From positions 186,001 through 250,000 of the forward strand of contig JAKFVT010000059.1 in NCBI GenBank assembly GCA_021732005.1: a stretch of 64,000 bases of DNA, in the 5' to 3' direction. The DNA comes from Mycobacterium sp. (GTDB lineage Bacteria > Actinomycetota > Actinomycetes > Mycobacteriales > Mycobacteriaceae). The translations under genes and the position numbers were made by a program. The notes beneath the pieces were generated by a model. That model saw only the letters and a list, made by a program, of their open reading frames with translations, was not told the origin of the DNA and made no database searches. Each line of letters opens with the position of its first letter. Positions within the stretch are counted from its first letter, which is position 1. This document shows positions 18,159 through 26,051 of the stretch, in pieces.

Positions 18159-18394
18159 TTCCGGCGGATCAGCCGCCAGAGCCGCAGCGGCAACAACCCG
18201 ATCAGCGGCGCGCGTTTGCCCAGGTCGTCACTGTCACGCCGGTTGAACGCCTTGGAGTAGCGGGCCGCTTGCTCCGCGCTCGGATATGTCTTGTAACCCG
18301 TTGTCCCGCAGCCTCGTTCGCAATGGAAATGCAATGTGGGCCCGTCGTTGGTGAACACCATCCGGTGCCCCAATACCCGGCACGCCGCGCTCAC
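18155..18394 (-). CDS. small Cys/His protein of unknown function, coupled to MFS gene
   Basis: 79 residues. The GTG start overlaps the TGA of the MFS gene by 4 nt (GTGA), a strong sign of translational coupling. Cys5, His10, and the group LHFHCERGCG near residues 22-31 could bind a metal. The C-terminal third is basic (APLIGLLPLRLWRLIRRN) and could touch the membrane. I cannot assign a family. Conserved spacing at both ends argues that it is real despite its size. Confidence 0.7.
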   Translation of the reverse strand: MSAACRVLGHRMVFTNDGPTLHFHCERGCGTTGYKTYPSAEQAARYSKAFNRRDSDDLGKRAPLIGLLPLRLWRLIRRN

Positions 18395-19848
18395 GGATTG
18401 GCCTCGTCGGCTGCGGTGAGTGGCGCGGCCACGTCCTCGAGTTGCCGGCCTTCGGCCTTGACGCCCCAGGCGAGTTCCACCAGCCCGCCGACGGCCATCA
18501 CCGCGGCGCCGACCAGGAACGCCACGGCCACCAGGCCGCGCTCACCCGACCCGATCAGCTGCCCGAACAGCAGCGGCCCGGTGATGCCGCCGATCGCGGT
18601 CCCGACGGCGTAGAAGAAGGCGATGGCCAGAGCGCGGGTCTCCATCGGGAAGATCTCGCTGACCGTCAAGTACGCCGCGCTGGCACCTGCCGAGGCGAGG
18701 AAGAAGGTGGCGACAAGGACCGCCATGAACCCCCATAGCCCACCCGCCTCGGCGAGGAACACCGCGGTGAGGACGACGGTGATCGCCGCCGAGCCAAGAT
18801 AGGACAGCGCGATCATCGGCTTGCGCCCGACGGTGTCGAACAACCGCCCCAGGAGCAGGGGCCCGGTGAAATTGCCTGCGGCCCAGACGATGAAGAACGC
18901 CGGCACGACACCGGATGAGACGCCATAGAAACTGTTGAGCAGAGTGCCGAGGTTGAACGTCACCGCGTTGTAGAGAAACGCCTGCCCGACGAACAGCGCC
19001 AGTCCGAGCACCGCGCGTTTGGGGTAGCGGGTGAACGCCACGTGTGCGATCTCGCGGAAGCCGATGGTGTGGCGTTGATGGATCATCAGCTCGCGGTCCG
19101 GTTCGTCGAGCCGCGCGCCGGTGCGCTCGATCACGTCGCGCTCGATTTCGTCGACGATGCGTTCGGCTTCCTCCTCGCGGCCGTGGATGAACAGCCAGCG
19201 CGGGCTCTCCGGGACGTTGCGCCGAACCAGCAACACCACCAGACCGAACGTCGCGCCGATACCGAAGGCCAGTCGCCAGCCGACGTTCTGCGGCACCCAG
19301 TCACCGTTGAGCAGGATCAGCGAGCCGGCCGCACCCAGTACCGCGCCCAACCAATAGGACCCGTTGATCGCCAGGTCGACCCGGCCCCGGTTACGCGCCG
19401 GAATCAGCTCGTCCACAGCAGAATTCACCGCAGCATACTCGCCGCCGATGCCCGCGCCGGTGAGAAATCGGGTGAGGAAGAAGTACCAGGGTGCGAAGGA
19501 GAACGCCGTCGCGACGGTGGCCGCCAGATACAGGCCCAGCGTCAGCAGGAAGAGCTTCTTGCGACCGAACCGGTCGGTCAACTGACCGAACACCAGCGCA
19601 CCCACGCAGGCACCGACGACGTAGATGGCGGCCGCGATGCCGATCTGTCCCGCGGTGATGGCCAGTCCGCTGCCGGGCTCGGTGAGCCGCGCGGAGACGT
19701 TGCCGACCATGGTGACTTCCAGGCCGTCGAGCACCCAAGCCGACCCGAGGCCGATGACGACGCGCCAGTGGAACCTCGACCACGGCAACCGATCGAGCCG
19801 GGCGGGAACGTTCGTGGTGATCGTCTTGGTCTGTCCGCTTGTGGTCAT
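18391..19848 (-). CDS. MFS transporter, metabolite:H+ symporter (sugar/aromatic-acid type)
   Basis: Inner-membrane major facilitator of 485 residues with 12 predicted helices. Family marks are GQLTDRFGRKKLF in loop 2-3, RFLTGAGIGGEYAAVNS in helix 4 to 5, and PESPRWLF in the central loop, which place it in the sugar/metabolite symporter group. The ATG at 19848 overlaps the TGA of the M42 peptidase gene by 4 nt (ATGA); an upstream in-frame extension to 19965 is shadow. The operon order suggests import or export of a peptide or amino-acid-like compound together with the peptidase, but this is only inference. Confidence 0.88.
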   Translation of the reverse strand: MTTSGQTKTITTNVPARLDRLPWSRFHWRVVIGLGSAWVLDGLEVTMVGNVSARLTEPGSGLAITAGQIGIAAAIYVVGACVGALVFGQLTDRFGRKKLFLLTLGLYLAATVATAFSFAPWYFFLTRFLTGAGIGGEYAAVNSAVDELIPARNRGRVDLAINGSYWLGAVLGAAGSLILLNGDWVPQNVGWRLAFGIGATFGLVVLLVRRNVPESPRWLFIHGREEEAERIVDEIERDVIERTGARLDEPDRELMIHQRHTIGFREIAHVAFTRYPKRAVLGLALFVGQAFLYNAVTFNLGTLLNSFYGVSSGVVPAFFIVWAAGNFTGPLLLGRLFDTVGRKPMIALSYLGSAAITVVLTAVFLAEAGGLWGFMAVLVATFFLASAGASAAYLTVSEIFPMETRALAIAFFYAVGTAIGGITGPLLFGQLIGSGERGLVAVAFLVGAAVMAVGGLVELAWGVKAEGRQLEDVAAPLTAADEANP

Positions 19849-20954
19849 CGCCGGCCCCCAGGGATTTGTGTGTCGAGCAGGAAGTGGAGCAGTACCTCGG
19901 ACATCGCCGGGATTGCGTCGACGGCGACGACCTCGTACCCGTGCGTGCTGAGGGTGGGCAGGCACAGCAGCCCCGCGCGCGCGGCTTGGCCGGCCGAAAG
20001 CGAATGGGACGCATCGGATTCGAAGGCGCCGAGAACGGCGGCCTGCGGGTCCAGGCCCAGATCGGTGGCGATGTCCATCAACCGGTCGGACACAGATTTG
20101 TCGTAGATGCCCTGCTGATCGCTGTAGGCGACGATCGGGCCGCCGGTGACCGACGTCGAGTACTCCTGCTCGGTCGGGCCGACTTCGAGAGCCACAGTGA
20201 TCTGGCCGGGCAGCGTGCGGCTGGCGTAGGTGCCGCCGATCCCGCCGATCTCCTCGCTGACGGTGCAGACGAAGTAGACGTCCTGAGCCGCCCGCTGCTC
20301 ACCGTCATGGAGCAGCCGGGCGGTTTCCAGCATCGCGGCCAGGCACGCGCGGTCGTCCATGAAGTAGCAGCCGAGGAAATCGCCGACCTCGAAGAGCAGT
20401 CGCTTGCCGCCGTCGACGCACACCCGGGTGCCGGGTCGGACCCCTGCGGCCGCGAGTTCCTCGGTGCTGCGGCCGGTGAACACGTACACGTGGGTCCAGT
20501 CCAGCGATCGGTCACCCTGGTCCGGTTTGGTCTCCCAGATGCGCTGGCTTTCCTTGGTGGTGTGCTCGGAGCCCAGCGTCAGTACACCCGGTAACACCTG
20601 GTCGTTGCCCAGCACGGCGACCGGACCGAGACCGAAGTTGCCCGGGTACATGGTTCCGAGTTGGGTCAGGTGCAGTGAGCCGTCCGGCTCCACTCGCTTG
20701 ACCAGCATGGACAGCTCGTCAAGATGAGCCATCACGCGAATTGGGCCGACCGTGTCGTCGTCGCCGGTGCCATGGATCAGACCGATCAGATTGCCGGCCT
20801 CGTCAACCCATGCCTCGTCCACCAGGGGTTCGAGTTCGCGACGGCAGATGTCGCGGACGGCTTCTTCTTGCCCGACCGGGCCGTATGCCGACAGCAGTTC
20901 CTGCAACAACGGCCGGTTGAGCCGGGCGTTAGAAATGCTTGCGCCGTTGGTCAC
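19845..20954 (-). CDS. M42-family metallo-aminopeptidase
   Basis: 369-residue dinuclear zinc/cobalt peptidase of the M42 group (glutamyl aminopeptidase, deblocking aminopeptidase), cytosolic. Ligand motifs: MAHLDEL (His, Asp), DDRACLAAM (bridging Asp), VSEEIGG (catalytic and ligand Glu), ALEVGPT, and THGYEV near the end (last ligand His). GTG start at 20954 behind AGGG. Second gene after a 53-residue ORF on the same strand, and coupled to the MFS gene below it. Confidence 0.88.
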   Translation of the reverse strand: MTNGASISNARLNRPLLQELLSAYGPVGQEEAVRDICRRELEPLVDEAWVDEAGNLIGLIHGTGDDDTVGPIRVMAHLDELSMLVKRVEPDGSLHLTQLGTMYPGNFGLGPVAVLGNDQVLPGVLTLGSEHTTKESQRIWETKPDQGDRSLDWTHVYVFTGRSTEELAAAGVRPGTRVCVDGGKRLLFEVGDFLGCYFMDDRACLAAMLETARLLHDGEQRAAQDVYFVCTVSEEIGGIGGTYASRTLPGQITVALEVGPTEQEYSTSVTGGPIVAYSDQQGIYDKSVSDRLMDIATDLGLDPQAAVLGAFESDASHSLSAGQAARAGLLCLPTLSTHGYEVVAVDAIPAMSEVLLHFLLDTQIPGGRR

Positions 20955-21009
20955 GGCCCTGATTTACCCCGTGGTTAACCGGATCATGCCCGCGGGGCAA
21001 TGACCGCAA

Positions 21010-21171
21010 CTAGCGGCGGCGCAGCCAATCGCCGAATGAGCGGCGGAAGCCGGGGGGATTAGCCGTGAGACCCAGCCGGCCGCAGCTGTGCACGTGCAGT
21101 GGCGTCACCGGTGCGGGTGTCTGCGGAGCTACCTCGCCCTGGGGGTGGGGAACGAGGTTTTCCGGCTTCAT
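21010..21171 (-). CDS. 53-residue small protein, Pro-rich, unknown function
   Basis: An ORF of 54 codons from ATG at 21171 to TAG at 21010-21012. The protein starts MKPENLVPHPQGEVAP, has LHVHSCGRLGL in the middle and ends FRRSFGDWLRRR. GAGGA lies about 10 nt before the ATG. Upstream on the same strand is a -10-like TATAGT (21243-21248) with an inverted repeat over the -35 region. The gene ends 55 nt before the M42 peptidase start, so it may be the first gene of that operon. No family recognised; the HxHxxC group and basic tail are notable. Confidence 0.6.
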   Translation of the reverse strand: MKPENLVPHPQGEVAPQTPAPVTPLHVHSCGRLGLTANPPGFRRSFGDWLRRR

Positions 21172-21242
21172 GCGGCTAAGTCCTCACTTCGTCACTGGAC
21201 ACTTGGTCCGGGGGCGGCTGTTGGTCAGTACAGCTAACGCTG

Positions 21243-21283
21243 ACTATAACACCGCCCTTTGCATAAGTGCAGCACAATGCACT
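21243..21283 (-). promoter_or_regulatory. promoter with operator ahead of the 53-residue ORF
   Basis: On the minus strand, -10 TATAGT at 21243-21248, then 17 bp to a weak -35 TGCACT at 21266-21271. The -35 is one arm of an inverted repeat AGTGCA-N6-TGCACT (21266-21283). A regulator bound here would cover the -35. Transcription would start near 21236 and leave a leader of about 65 nt before the small ORF. Confidence 0.5.
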
Positions 21284-21441
21284 ACTTCGCATCCTGTATA
21301 GCCCCGCCGGTTATCTCCGTGCGGGCATCATTGCTGGTCAGTCAACTGCCCCAGCGTTTTGCCCAGCAGATTCACAGCGATGCATCTCACAGCGGTCGTC
21401 GACGGGGGTGCCCGCAACCTCGGGCAACGTCGGAGTCTCGA

Positions 21442-22647
21442 TCAGGGCAGAACGATGGGTAGCCGTTCCCAGCCCCGCACGGTCGATGTCGGTGCCAGTT
21501 TGGCGTTCGCGTAGTCGATGTCCCATTCGGGGAAGCGGTTGAGTAGCTCGTCGAGCGCAACCCGGCCCTCGAGCCGGGCCAGGTTGGCGCCGAGGCAGTA
21601 GTGGACACCTTTGCCGAACGTCAGATGGCCGATCGTGTCGCGGTGGATGTTGAAGCTGTCGGGGTCGTCGTAGCGGCGCGGATCGCGATTGGCGGCGCCG
21701 AACAGGAGCAGCATTGCACTGCCGGCGGGAACCGTCGTGCCGTAACACTCGAAGTCTCTGATCACGTAGCGCCCGACGTGTGGGCCGGTGGGTTCGAAGC
21801 GCAGGGTCTCGTCGATCGCGCGGTTCAGCAGCGAGCGGTCGTTGCAGACGTCGCGGCGCTGGTCGGGGTGCTCGGCCAGGACCTTGGTCAGCCAGCCGAT
21901 CAACCGGCCGGTGGTCTCGTTGCCTGCACCGGCCACCACCTGGGTGTAGTGCAGCACCTCTGTGCGGGTGAGTTTGCGGCTGACCCCGTCGGAATCGACG
22001 AACTCGACGTTGAGCAGCGCGGTCATCAGATCGTCGGAGGGGTTGTTGGCCCGCCACTCGACGTAGTCGGCGTAGATCCGTCCGTCGGCGATGCGGTCGG
22101 GGTCGGCAACCTTCATCGGGGTGCCGGGTTTGGTGCGCAGGTTGGCGTCGTTGGCATCGCGCACCGAAACCTGTTCGGACTCCGGGATTCCCAGCAGCAT
22201 GCCGATGACCCGCATCGGCATCATCGAGGCCAGTTCGGCGATGATGTCGAAGCCGCCCGAGCCGACCAGCGGATCCAGGCAGCCGACGCAGTACCGACGG
22301 ATCTGGTCTTCGATCTCGGCCATCCGCCGGGGTGTGAACACCCGAGACATCAGGCCGCGCAGTTGGGTGTGGGCGGGCGGATCCTGGAACATCATCACGC
22401 CGCCCGGCATGTCGAAGTCGGACTTGATCAGCTCCAGGATGTCGCTGCGGCTGTTCGAGAACGTCTCCCAGTCCGACAGCGCGGCATCGACGTCGGCGTG
22501 CCGCGACAAGGTCCAGAAGTCGTAGCGTTCGTTGTGGTAGATCGGCGCCTCATCGCGCAGGCGGGCATACACCGGATAGGGGTCGGCGACGATGTCGACG
22601 TTGTATGGGTCGTAATAGACGGTGTCGTTCGCAATCGCCATATCCAT
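21442..22647 (-). CDS. cytochrome P450
   Basis: Haem monooxygenase of 401 residues, soluble bacterial type. Haem-binding loop FGKGVHYCLGANLARLEG carries the thiolate Cys351. The I-helix motif is AGAGNETT, with Asn where Asp or His is more common before Glu-Thr. The K-helix ExxR is ETLR. It needs ferredoxin and reductase, which are not encoded nearby. Start at 22647 (MDMAIAND); the ATG two codons later is also possible. The gene lies behind an FAD-linked oxidase and a sugar-dehydrogenase-like gene on the same strand, and a 14-bp palindrome lies 26 bp upstream. The substrate is unknown. Confidence 0.93.
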   Translation of the reverse strand: MDMAIANDTVYYDPYNVDIVADPYPVYARLRDEAPIYHNERYDFWTLSRHADVDAALSDWETFSNSRSDILELIKSDFDMPGGVMMFQDPPAHTQLRGLMSRVFTPRRMAEIEDQIRRYCVGCLDPLVGSGGFDIIAELASMMPMRVIGMLLGIPESEQVSVRDANDANLRTKPGTPMKVADPDRIADGRIYADYVEWRANNPSDDLMTALLNVEFVDSDGVSRKLTRTEVLHYTQVVAGAGNETTGRLIGWLTKVLAEHPDQRRDVCNDRSLLNRAIDETLRFEPTGPHVGRYVIRDFECYGTTVPAGSAMLLLFGAANRDPRRYDDPDSFNIHRDTIGHLTFGKGVHYCLGANLARLEGRVALDELLNRFPEWDIDYANAKLAPTSTVRGWERLPIVLP

Positions 22648-22672
22648 CCCCGGTCTTGGCCCCGTCGCGTGC

Positions 22673-22686
22673 TGAGCGATCGCTCA
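22673..22686. promoter_or_regulatory. 14-bp perfect palindrome upstream of the P450 gene
   Basis: TGAGCGATCGCTCA at 22673-22686 is a perfect dyad 26 bp before the P450 start and 44 bp after the end of the FAD-oxidase gene. Length and symmetry are typical for TetR-family operators. No TetR gene lies next to it; the only one in the window is bkaR, whose operator looks different. Confidence 0.6.
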
Positions 22687-22730
22687 AACCCTCGGGTGGT
22701 GCCATGTTTAGCAGCCCCGGCGAGTACCGG

Positions 22731-24116
22731 TCAAGGACGCTGCTGGGCGAAAACGACGCCGGGGTTCAGGATGCCGGCCGGGTCGAAACTGTGCTTGATC
22801 CGCTGCATCAAAGCCAGCTTGGCCGGATCCTCGAGCTCGCAGAAATAGTCGGCCTTGGCCCGCCCGACGCCGTGTTCGCCGGAGATCGCCCCACCCAGCG
22901 ACATACCCATCGCGAAGATCTCGGTGAGCAGCTTCTTGCGGGTTTTCGGGTCTTTGCAGAACAGCACGCCGTGCACGTTGCCGTCGCCGGCATGCCCGCA
23001 GCCGCTCATGCCGACACCTTCGGCCATCGCGATGTCGCGGGCCTTGCGCAGGAACTCCGGCATCGACGCCCGGGGCACGACGACGTCGATGATGTCGTCC
23101 GCGCCGATCGCCTTCGCGGTCCAGAACACGTTCTCCCGTGCAACGATCAACCGGTGCGCTGAATTGCCTTGCAGTACATAGGCATCCAAGGCACCCCAGT
23201 CGCTGAGCAGCGCGCCCAGCGCGGCGGCGTCCTCGTCGAGGCGGTCGGTGTGGTTGTTTTCCAGTGCGACGACGAGGTAGGCCGCGCAGGTCTCGCGGAT
23301 CTCCTCGGGAATGCCCAGCTCCAGCTTCTCCGCATTGACGATCGCGGCCATCACGACGTTGTCGATGTATTCGACGATCGTCGGGTTCAGTCCACTCGAG
23401 ATCAGCTTCGGCACGGCGGCCATGACCTGGTCGAAATCGTCGAACGGCGCCAGCACGGTGACGCTGTGCGCCAACCGGGGGACCAACTTGACGGTGATCT
23501 CCGTCGCCAGCGCCAAGGTGCCCTCGGAGCCGATGATCAGCTGCGTGAGGTCGTATCCGGTGGAGATCTTCGACATCTTGCCGCCGGTACGGATGATCTC
23601 GCCGGTGGGCAGGACGGCCTGCAGGCCGAGGACGTTGTGGCGGGTGACCCCGTATTTCACCGCCCGCATGCCGCCGGCGTTGGTCCCGACGTTGCCGCCG
23701 ACGCTGGACGACAGCTCGCCCGGGTACACCGTGTAACTCAGTCCGACGCGGGCGGTCTCGGCATCGAGCTCGGTCAGGGTGACACCCGGCTGCACCACGG
23801 CGACGTGATTGTCGGTGTCGATCTCCACGATGGCGTTCATCCGCTCGAACGAGATCAGCAACCCGTCGGCGACCGGTTGGGCGGCACCGGACAGTCCGCA
23901 ACCGGACCCTCGGGCGGTCACCGGAACATGTTGTTCGGTCGCGGTTTTCAGCAGCGCGGCGACTTCTTCGGCGGTGGCGGGCTTGGCGAGGAAGGCGGGC
24001 CGCTGCGGCGGGATGGTCAGCGCTTCGTCGTGGCCGTAGTCGTCGGAAATGGCGTCGCCGGTCAGCAGATGGGTGCGCCCTACGATGTCGGAGAAGAGTG
24101 CCGCCAGATCGGCCAT
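22731..24116 (-). CDS. FAD-linked oxidase, GlcD/D-lactate dehydrogenase type
   Basis: 461-residue flavoprotein with an N-terminal FAD-binding PCMH domain (VTARGSGCGLSGAA about residue 70, TNAGGMRAVKYG about 140) and the C-terminal domain of the VAO family (CGHAGDGNVHG, and EHGVGRAKADY near the end). Relatives oxidise 2-hydroxy acids such as glycolate or D-lactate. ATG at 24116 is chosen because AGGG lies upstream; a TTG two codons earlier is open. It follows the sugar-dehydrogenase-like gene by 9 nt, so they share an operon. Confidence 0.88.
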   Translation of the reverse strand: MADLAALFSDIVGRTHLLTGDAISDDYGHDEALTIPPQRPAFLAKPATAEEVAALLKTATEQHVPVTARGSGCGLSGAAQPVADGLLISFERMNAIVEIDTDNHVAVVQPGVTLTELDAETARVGLSYTVYPGELSSSVGGNVGTNAGGMRAVKYGVTRHNVLGLQAVLPTGEIIRTGGKMSKISTGYDLTQLIIGSEGTLALATEITVKLVPRLAHSVTVLAPFDDFDQVMAAVPKLISSGLNPTIVEYIDNVVMAAIVNAEKLELGIPEEIRETCAAYLVVALENNHTDRLDEDAAALGALLSDWGALDAYVLQGNSAHRLIVARENVFWTAKAIGADDIIDVVVPRASMPEFLRKARDIAMAEGVGMSGCGHAGDGNVHGVLFCKDPKTRKKLLTEIFAMGMSLGGAISGEHGVGRAKADYFCELEDPAKLALMQRIKHSFDPAGILNPGVVFAQQRP

Positions 24117-24125
24117 GGCCAAACC

Positions 24126-25676
24126 CTAGTCAGCAGGGCTCAGGATCGACAGCTCACCGGGGAAGATCGTCAGCTGATAAATGGTGCCGTTCGGGCCCTG
24201 AGCAAGTTTGACGGTGCTGCCCGCCGTGGCGTCGAACGTCACCTCGCGGATGAGCGAGGTGTAGTCGGCAGTGAATTTCAGGACCTTGATCCAGCCGCGG
24301 ATGTAGTCGGCGATGAACACCGTGTTCTGGTAGCCGGGGCCGAAGGCGGCACCGGTGTAGGGCAGGACCGAGGTGATGGCCGCGTTTCCGGCCGAGTGGT
24401 CGTAGGTGTAGATGGGATTGATGGAAGTGCAGCTGGCGCAGACCCCTTCGGCGCCCGGCCATCCGTAGTTGCCGCCCTTTGTGATGAGGTCGAGCTCTTC
24501 GACGGCGTTGTTGCCGACATCGCCGGCCAGCAGATGGCCGTCCGGGGTGAACTCGATTCGGAACGGGTTACGCAGGCCGTACGCCCAGATCTGCGGCACC
24601 GCGTTCGGGGCGGTGACGAACGGATTATCTTGCGGTGCAGAACCATCCGCTGGGTTCAGGCGCAGGATCTTGCCGTGGATGTTCGTCAGGTCCTGGGCGT
24701 TGGCGCCGACGGTGTTGTCACCGATGCCCCAGTACAGCATGCCGTCCGGCCCGAAGAGCAGGTCGCCGCCCTGGTGGTTGTTCTTCTCCTCGTCGACCGA
24801 ACGGAACAGTGGCAGTGCCGAGTTGGGGTCGATGCCGTCGGCGGTGACGGTGTACCGGGACAGTTGGTAGTGGGCGTCGGTGGTCGTGTAGGCGACGTAG
24901 ATGTACCCGTTGTCGGCGAAGTGGGGGTCCACCTCGATCCCGAGCAGACCGCGTTCGCCTTCGGTTCGAGTCGGGATGACGAGCAGAGGGTCGGGGCTCA
25001 ACGCGCCGTTCTGATACAGCCGGATGTCACCGGCCTTCTCGGTGATCAGGACGCGGCCGTCGGGCAGGATGACGAAGTCGGTGGGACTGGACAGGCCCGA
25101 AGCGATTGTTGTGCGGTCGAATACGGGCGGCCCGGTCGGCGTGGTGCCGCAGGCCATGATGGCGTCGTAGGTGCGTTCGGCCACGCGTTGGACCGCTTGC
25201 ACCACCTGCTTGACCACAGGCTGCGCGGCGATCTGCTGTACGGCATCCTCGGCCTGCTTGCGCACCCAGGCCAGCACCGCCCACGCACCGAACGGGTCGG
25301 GCGGCGGCTGCGGGATGGTCGGTGGGCGGAGCTCGGACACGAAGAGCGCGCTGTAGGTCGTCACGGTCTTGAGCAGGTTGCATGCGCAGGCGGTCACATC
25401 GGAGACGATCGAGTTCGCCGTTCTGGTGGTCGCGACCGGCTTCACGAGTCGGGCGGACTGCGGGCGCGGGGTCGCAGCGGCCGCCTTGCGGGCGTGGGCA
25501 GTCTGCGGTTGAGGGCGCGGGGCGGCCCGGCCGGTTCGTGGTGCGTGCGATGCGCTCGATCCGGAATCGGCTGCGGTGTCTGCCCAGGCACTACCGGGTG
25601 CGGTCAGCAGCGCCCATCCGAAAAACAGCGCGGCGGCGATGATGCCAATGCGCGCAACGTGTTTGGTGTGCACCAT
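24126..25676 (-). CDS. exported PQQ-type glucose/sorbosone dehydrogenase-like protein
   Basis: 516 residues. A signal peptide (IGIIAAALFFGWALLTAPG, cut near AWA) is followed by a Pro/Ala-rich stretch of about 100 residues that is common in mycobacterial exported proteins, then a six-bladed beta-propeller of the GSDH family beginning IASGLSSPTDFVILPDGRVL. Propeller marks include ERGLLGIEVDPHF, YVAYTT, and NNHQGGDLLFGPDGMLY, which has the His-Gln-Gly used by PQQ enzymes. ATG at 25676 with a G-rich run upstream; the open frame to 25754 is not needed. PQQ biosynthesis is not seen here, so cofactor use is uncertain. Confidence 0.85.
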   Translation of the reverse strand: MVHTKHVARIGIIAAALFFGWALLTAPGSAWADTAADSGSSASHAPRTGRAAPRPQPQTAHARKAAAATPRPQSARLVKPVATTRTANSIVSDVTACACNLLKTVTTYSALFVSELRPPTIPQPPPDPFGAWAVLAWVRKQAEDAVQQIAAQPVVKQVVQAVQRVAERTYDAIMACGTTPTGPPVFDRTTIASGLSSPTDFVILPDGRVLITEKAGDIRLYQNGALSPDPLLVIPTRTEGERGLLGIEVDPHFADNGYIYVAYTTTDAHYQLSRYTVTADGIDPNSALPLFRSVDEEKNNHQGGDLLFGPDGMLYWGIGDNTVGANAQDLTNIHGKILRLNPADGSAPQDNPFVTAPNAVPQIWAYGLRNPFRIEFTPDGHLLAGDVGNNAVEELDLITKGGNYGWPGAEGVCASCTSINPIYTYDHSAGNAAITSVLPYTGAAFGPGYQNTVFIADYIRGWIKVLKFTADYTSLIREVTFDATAGSTVKLAQGPNGTIYQLTIFPGELSILSPAD

Positions 25677-25777
25677 GGGTGCCCCCCGAGAGGTTGGCCA
25701 GCCGACTGACGGCTGTGCCAATTCTGCCACTCCGGCAGTGCCGCGCGAGGTCATTCTGTGAAGTCCCTGGACATGAC

Positions 25778-25806
25778 AAGAGCCCCGCCCGAGGGGCGGG
25801 GCTCTT
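25778..25806 (-). terminator. hairpin terminator after tRNA-Lys
   Basis: A perfect 13-bp stem, AAGAGCCCCGCCC (25778-25790) paired with 25794-25806, with a 3-nt loop. It starts 8 nt beyond the 3' end of tRNA-Lys on the same strand. There is no U-run, which is usual for mycobacterial hairpin terminators. It may also stop readthrough toward the sugar-dehydrogenase gene. Confidence 0.8.
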
Positions 25807-25813
25807 GCTGCTG

Positions 25814-25886
<73 letters not shown>

Positions 25887-26051
25887 GTGACCGCGTCAGC
25901 GACAATAACAAACACCACTGCAGAACATGAAATCCCGCTGGTGGGCTCGGTCGGGCCGCTGATCTGCACAGTCGCCACCAGCCTGGAAGTTCCCTTAGAC
26001 TATTGCCAAACATTCCCAGCGTTCGCACAGCTAGCAGGATTTGAGGGCGGT

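Noticed and set aside
23169..25709. Open frame of 846 codons on the plus strand
   Set aside because: It covers two well-supported minus-strand genes in an antisense frame and has typical shadow composition.
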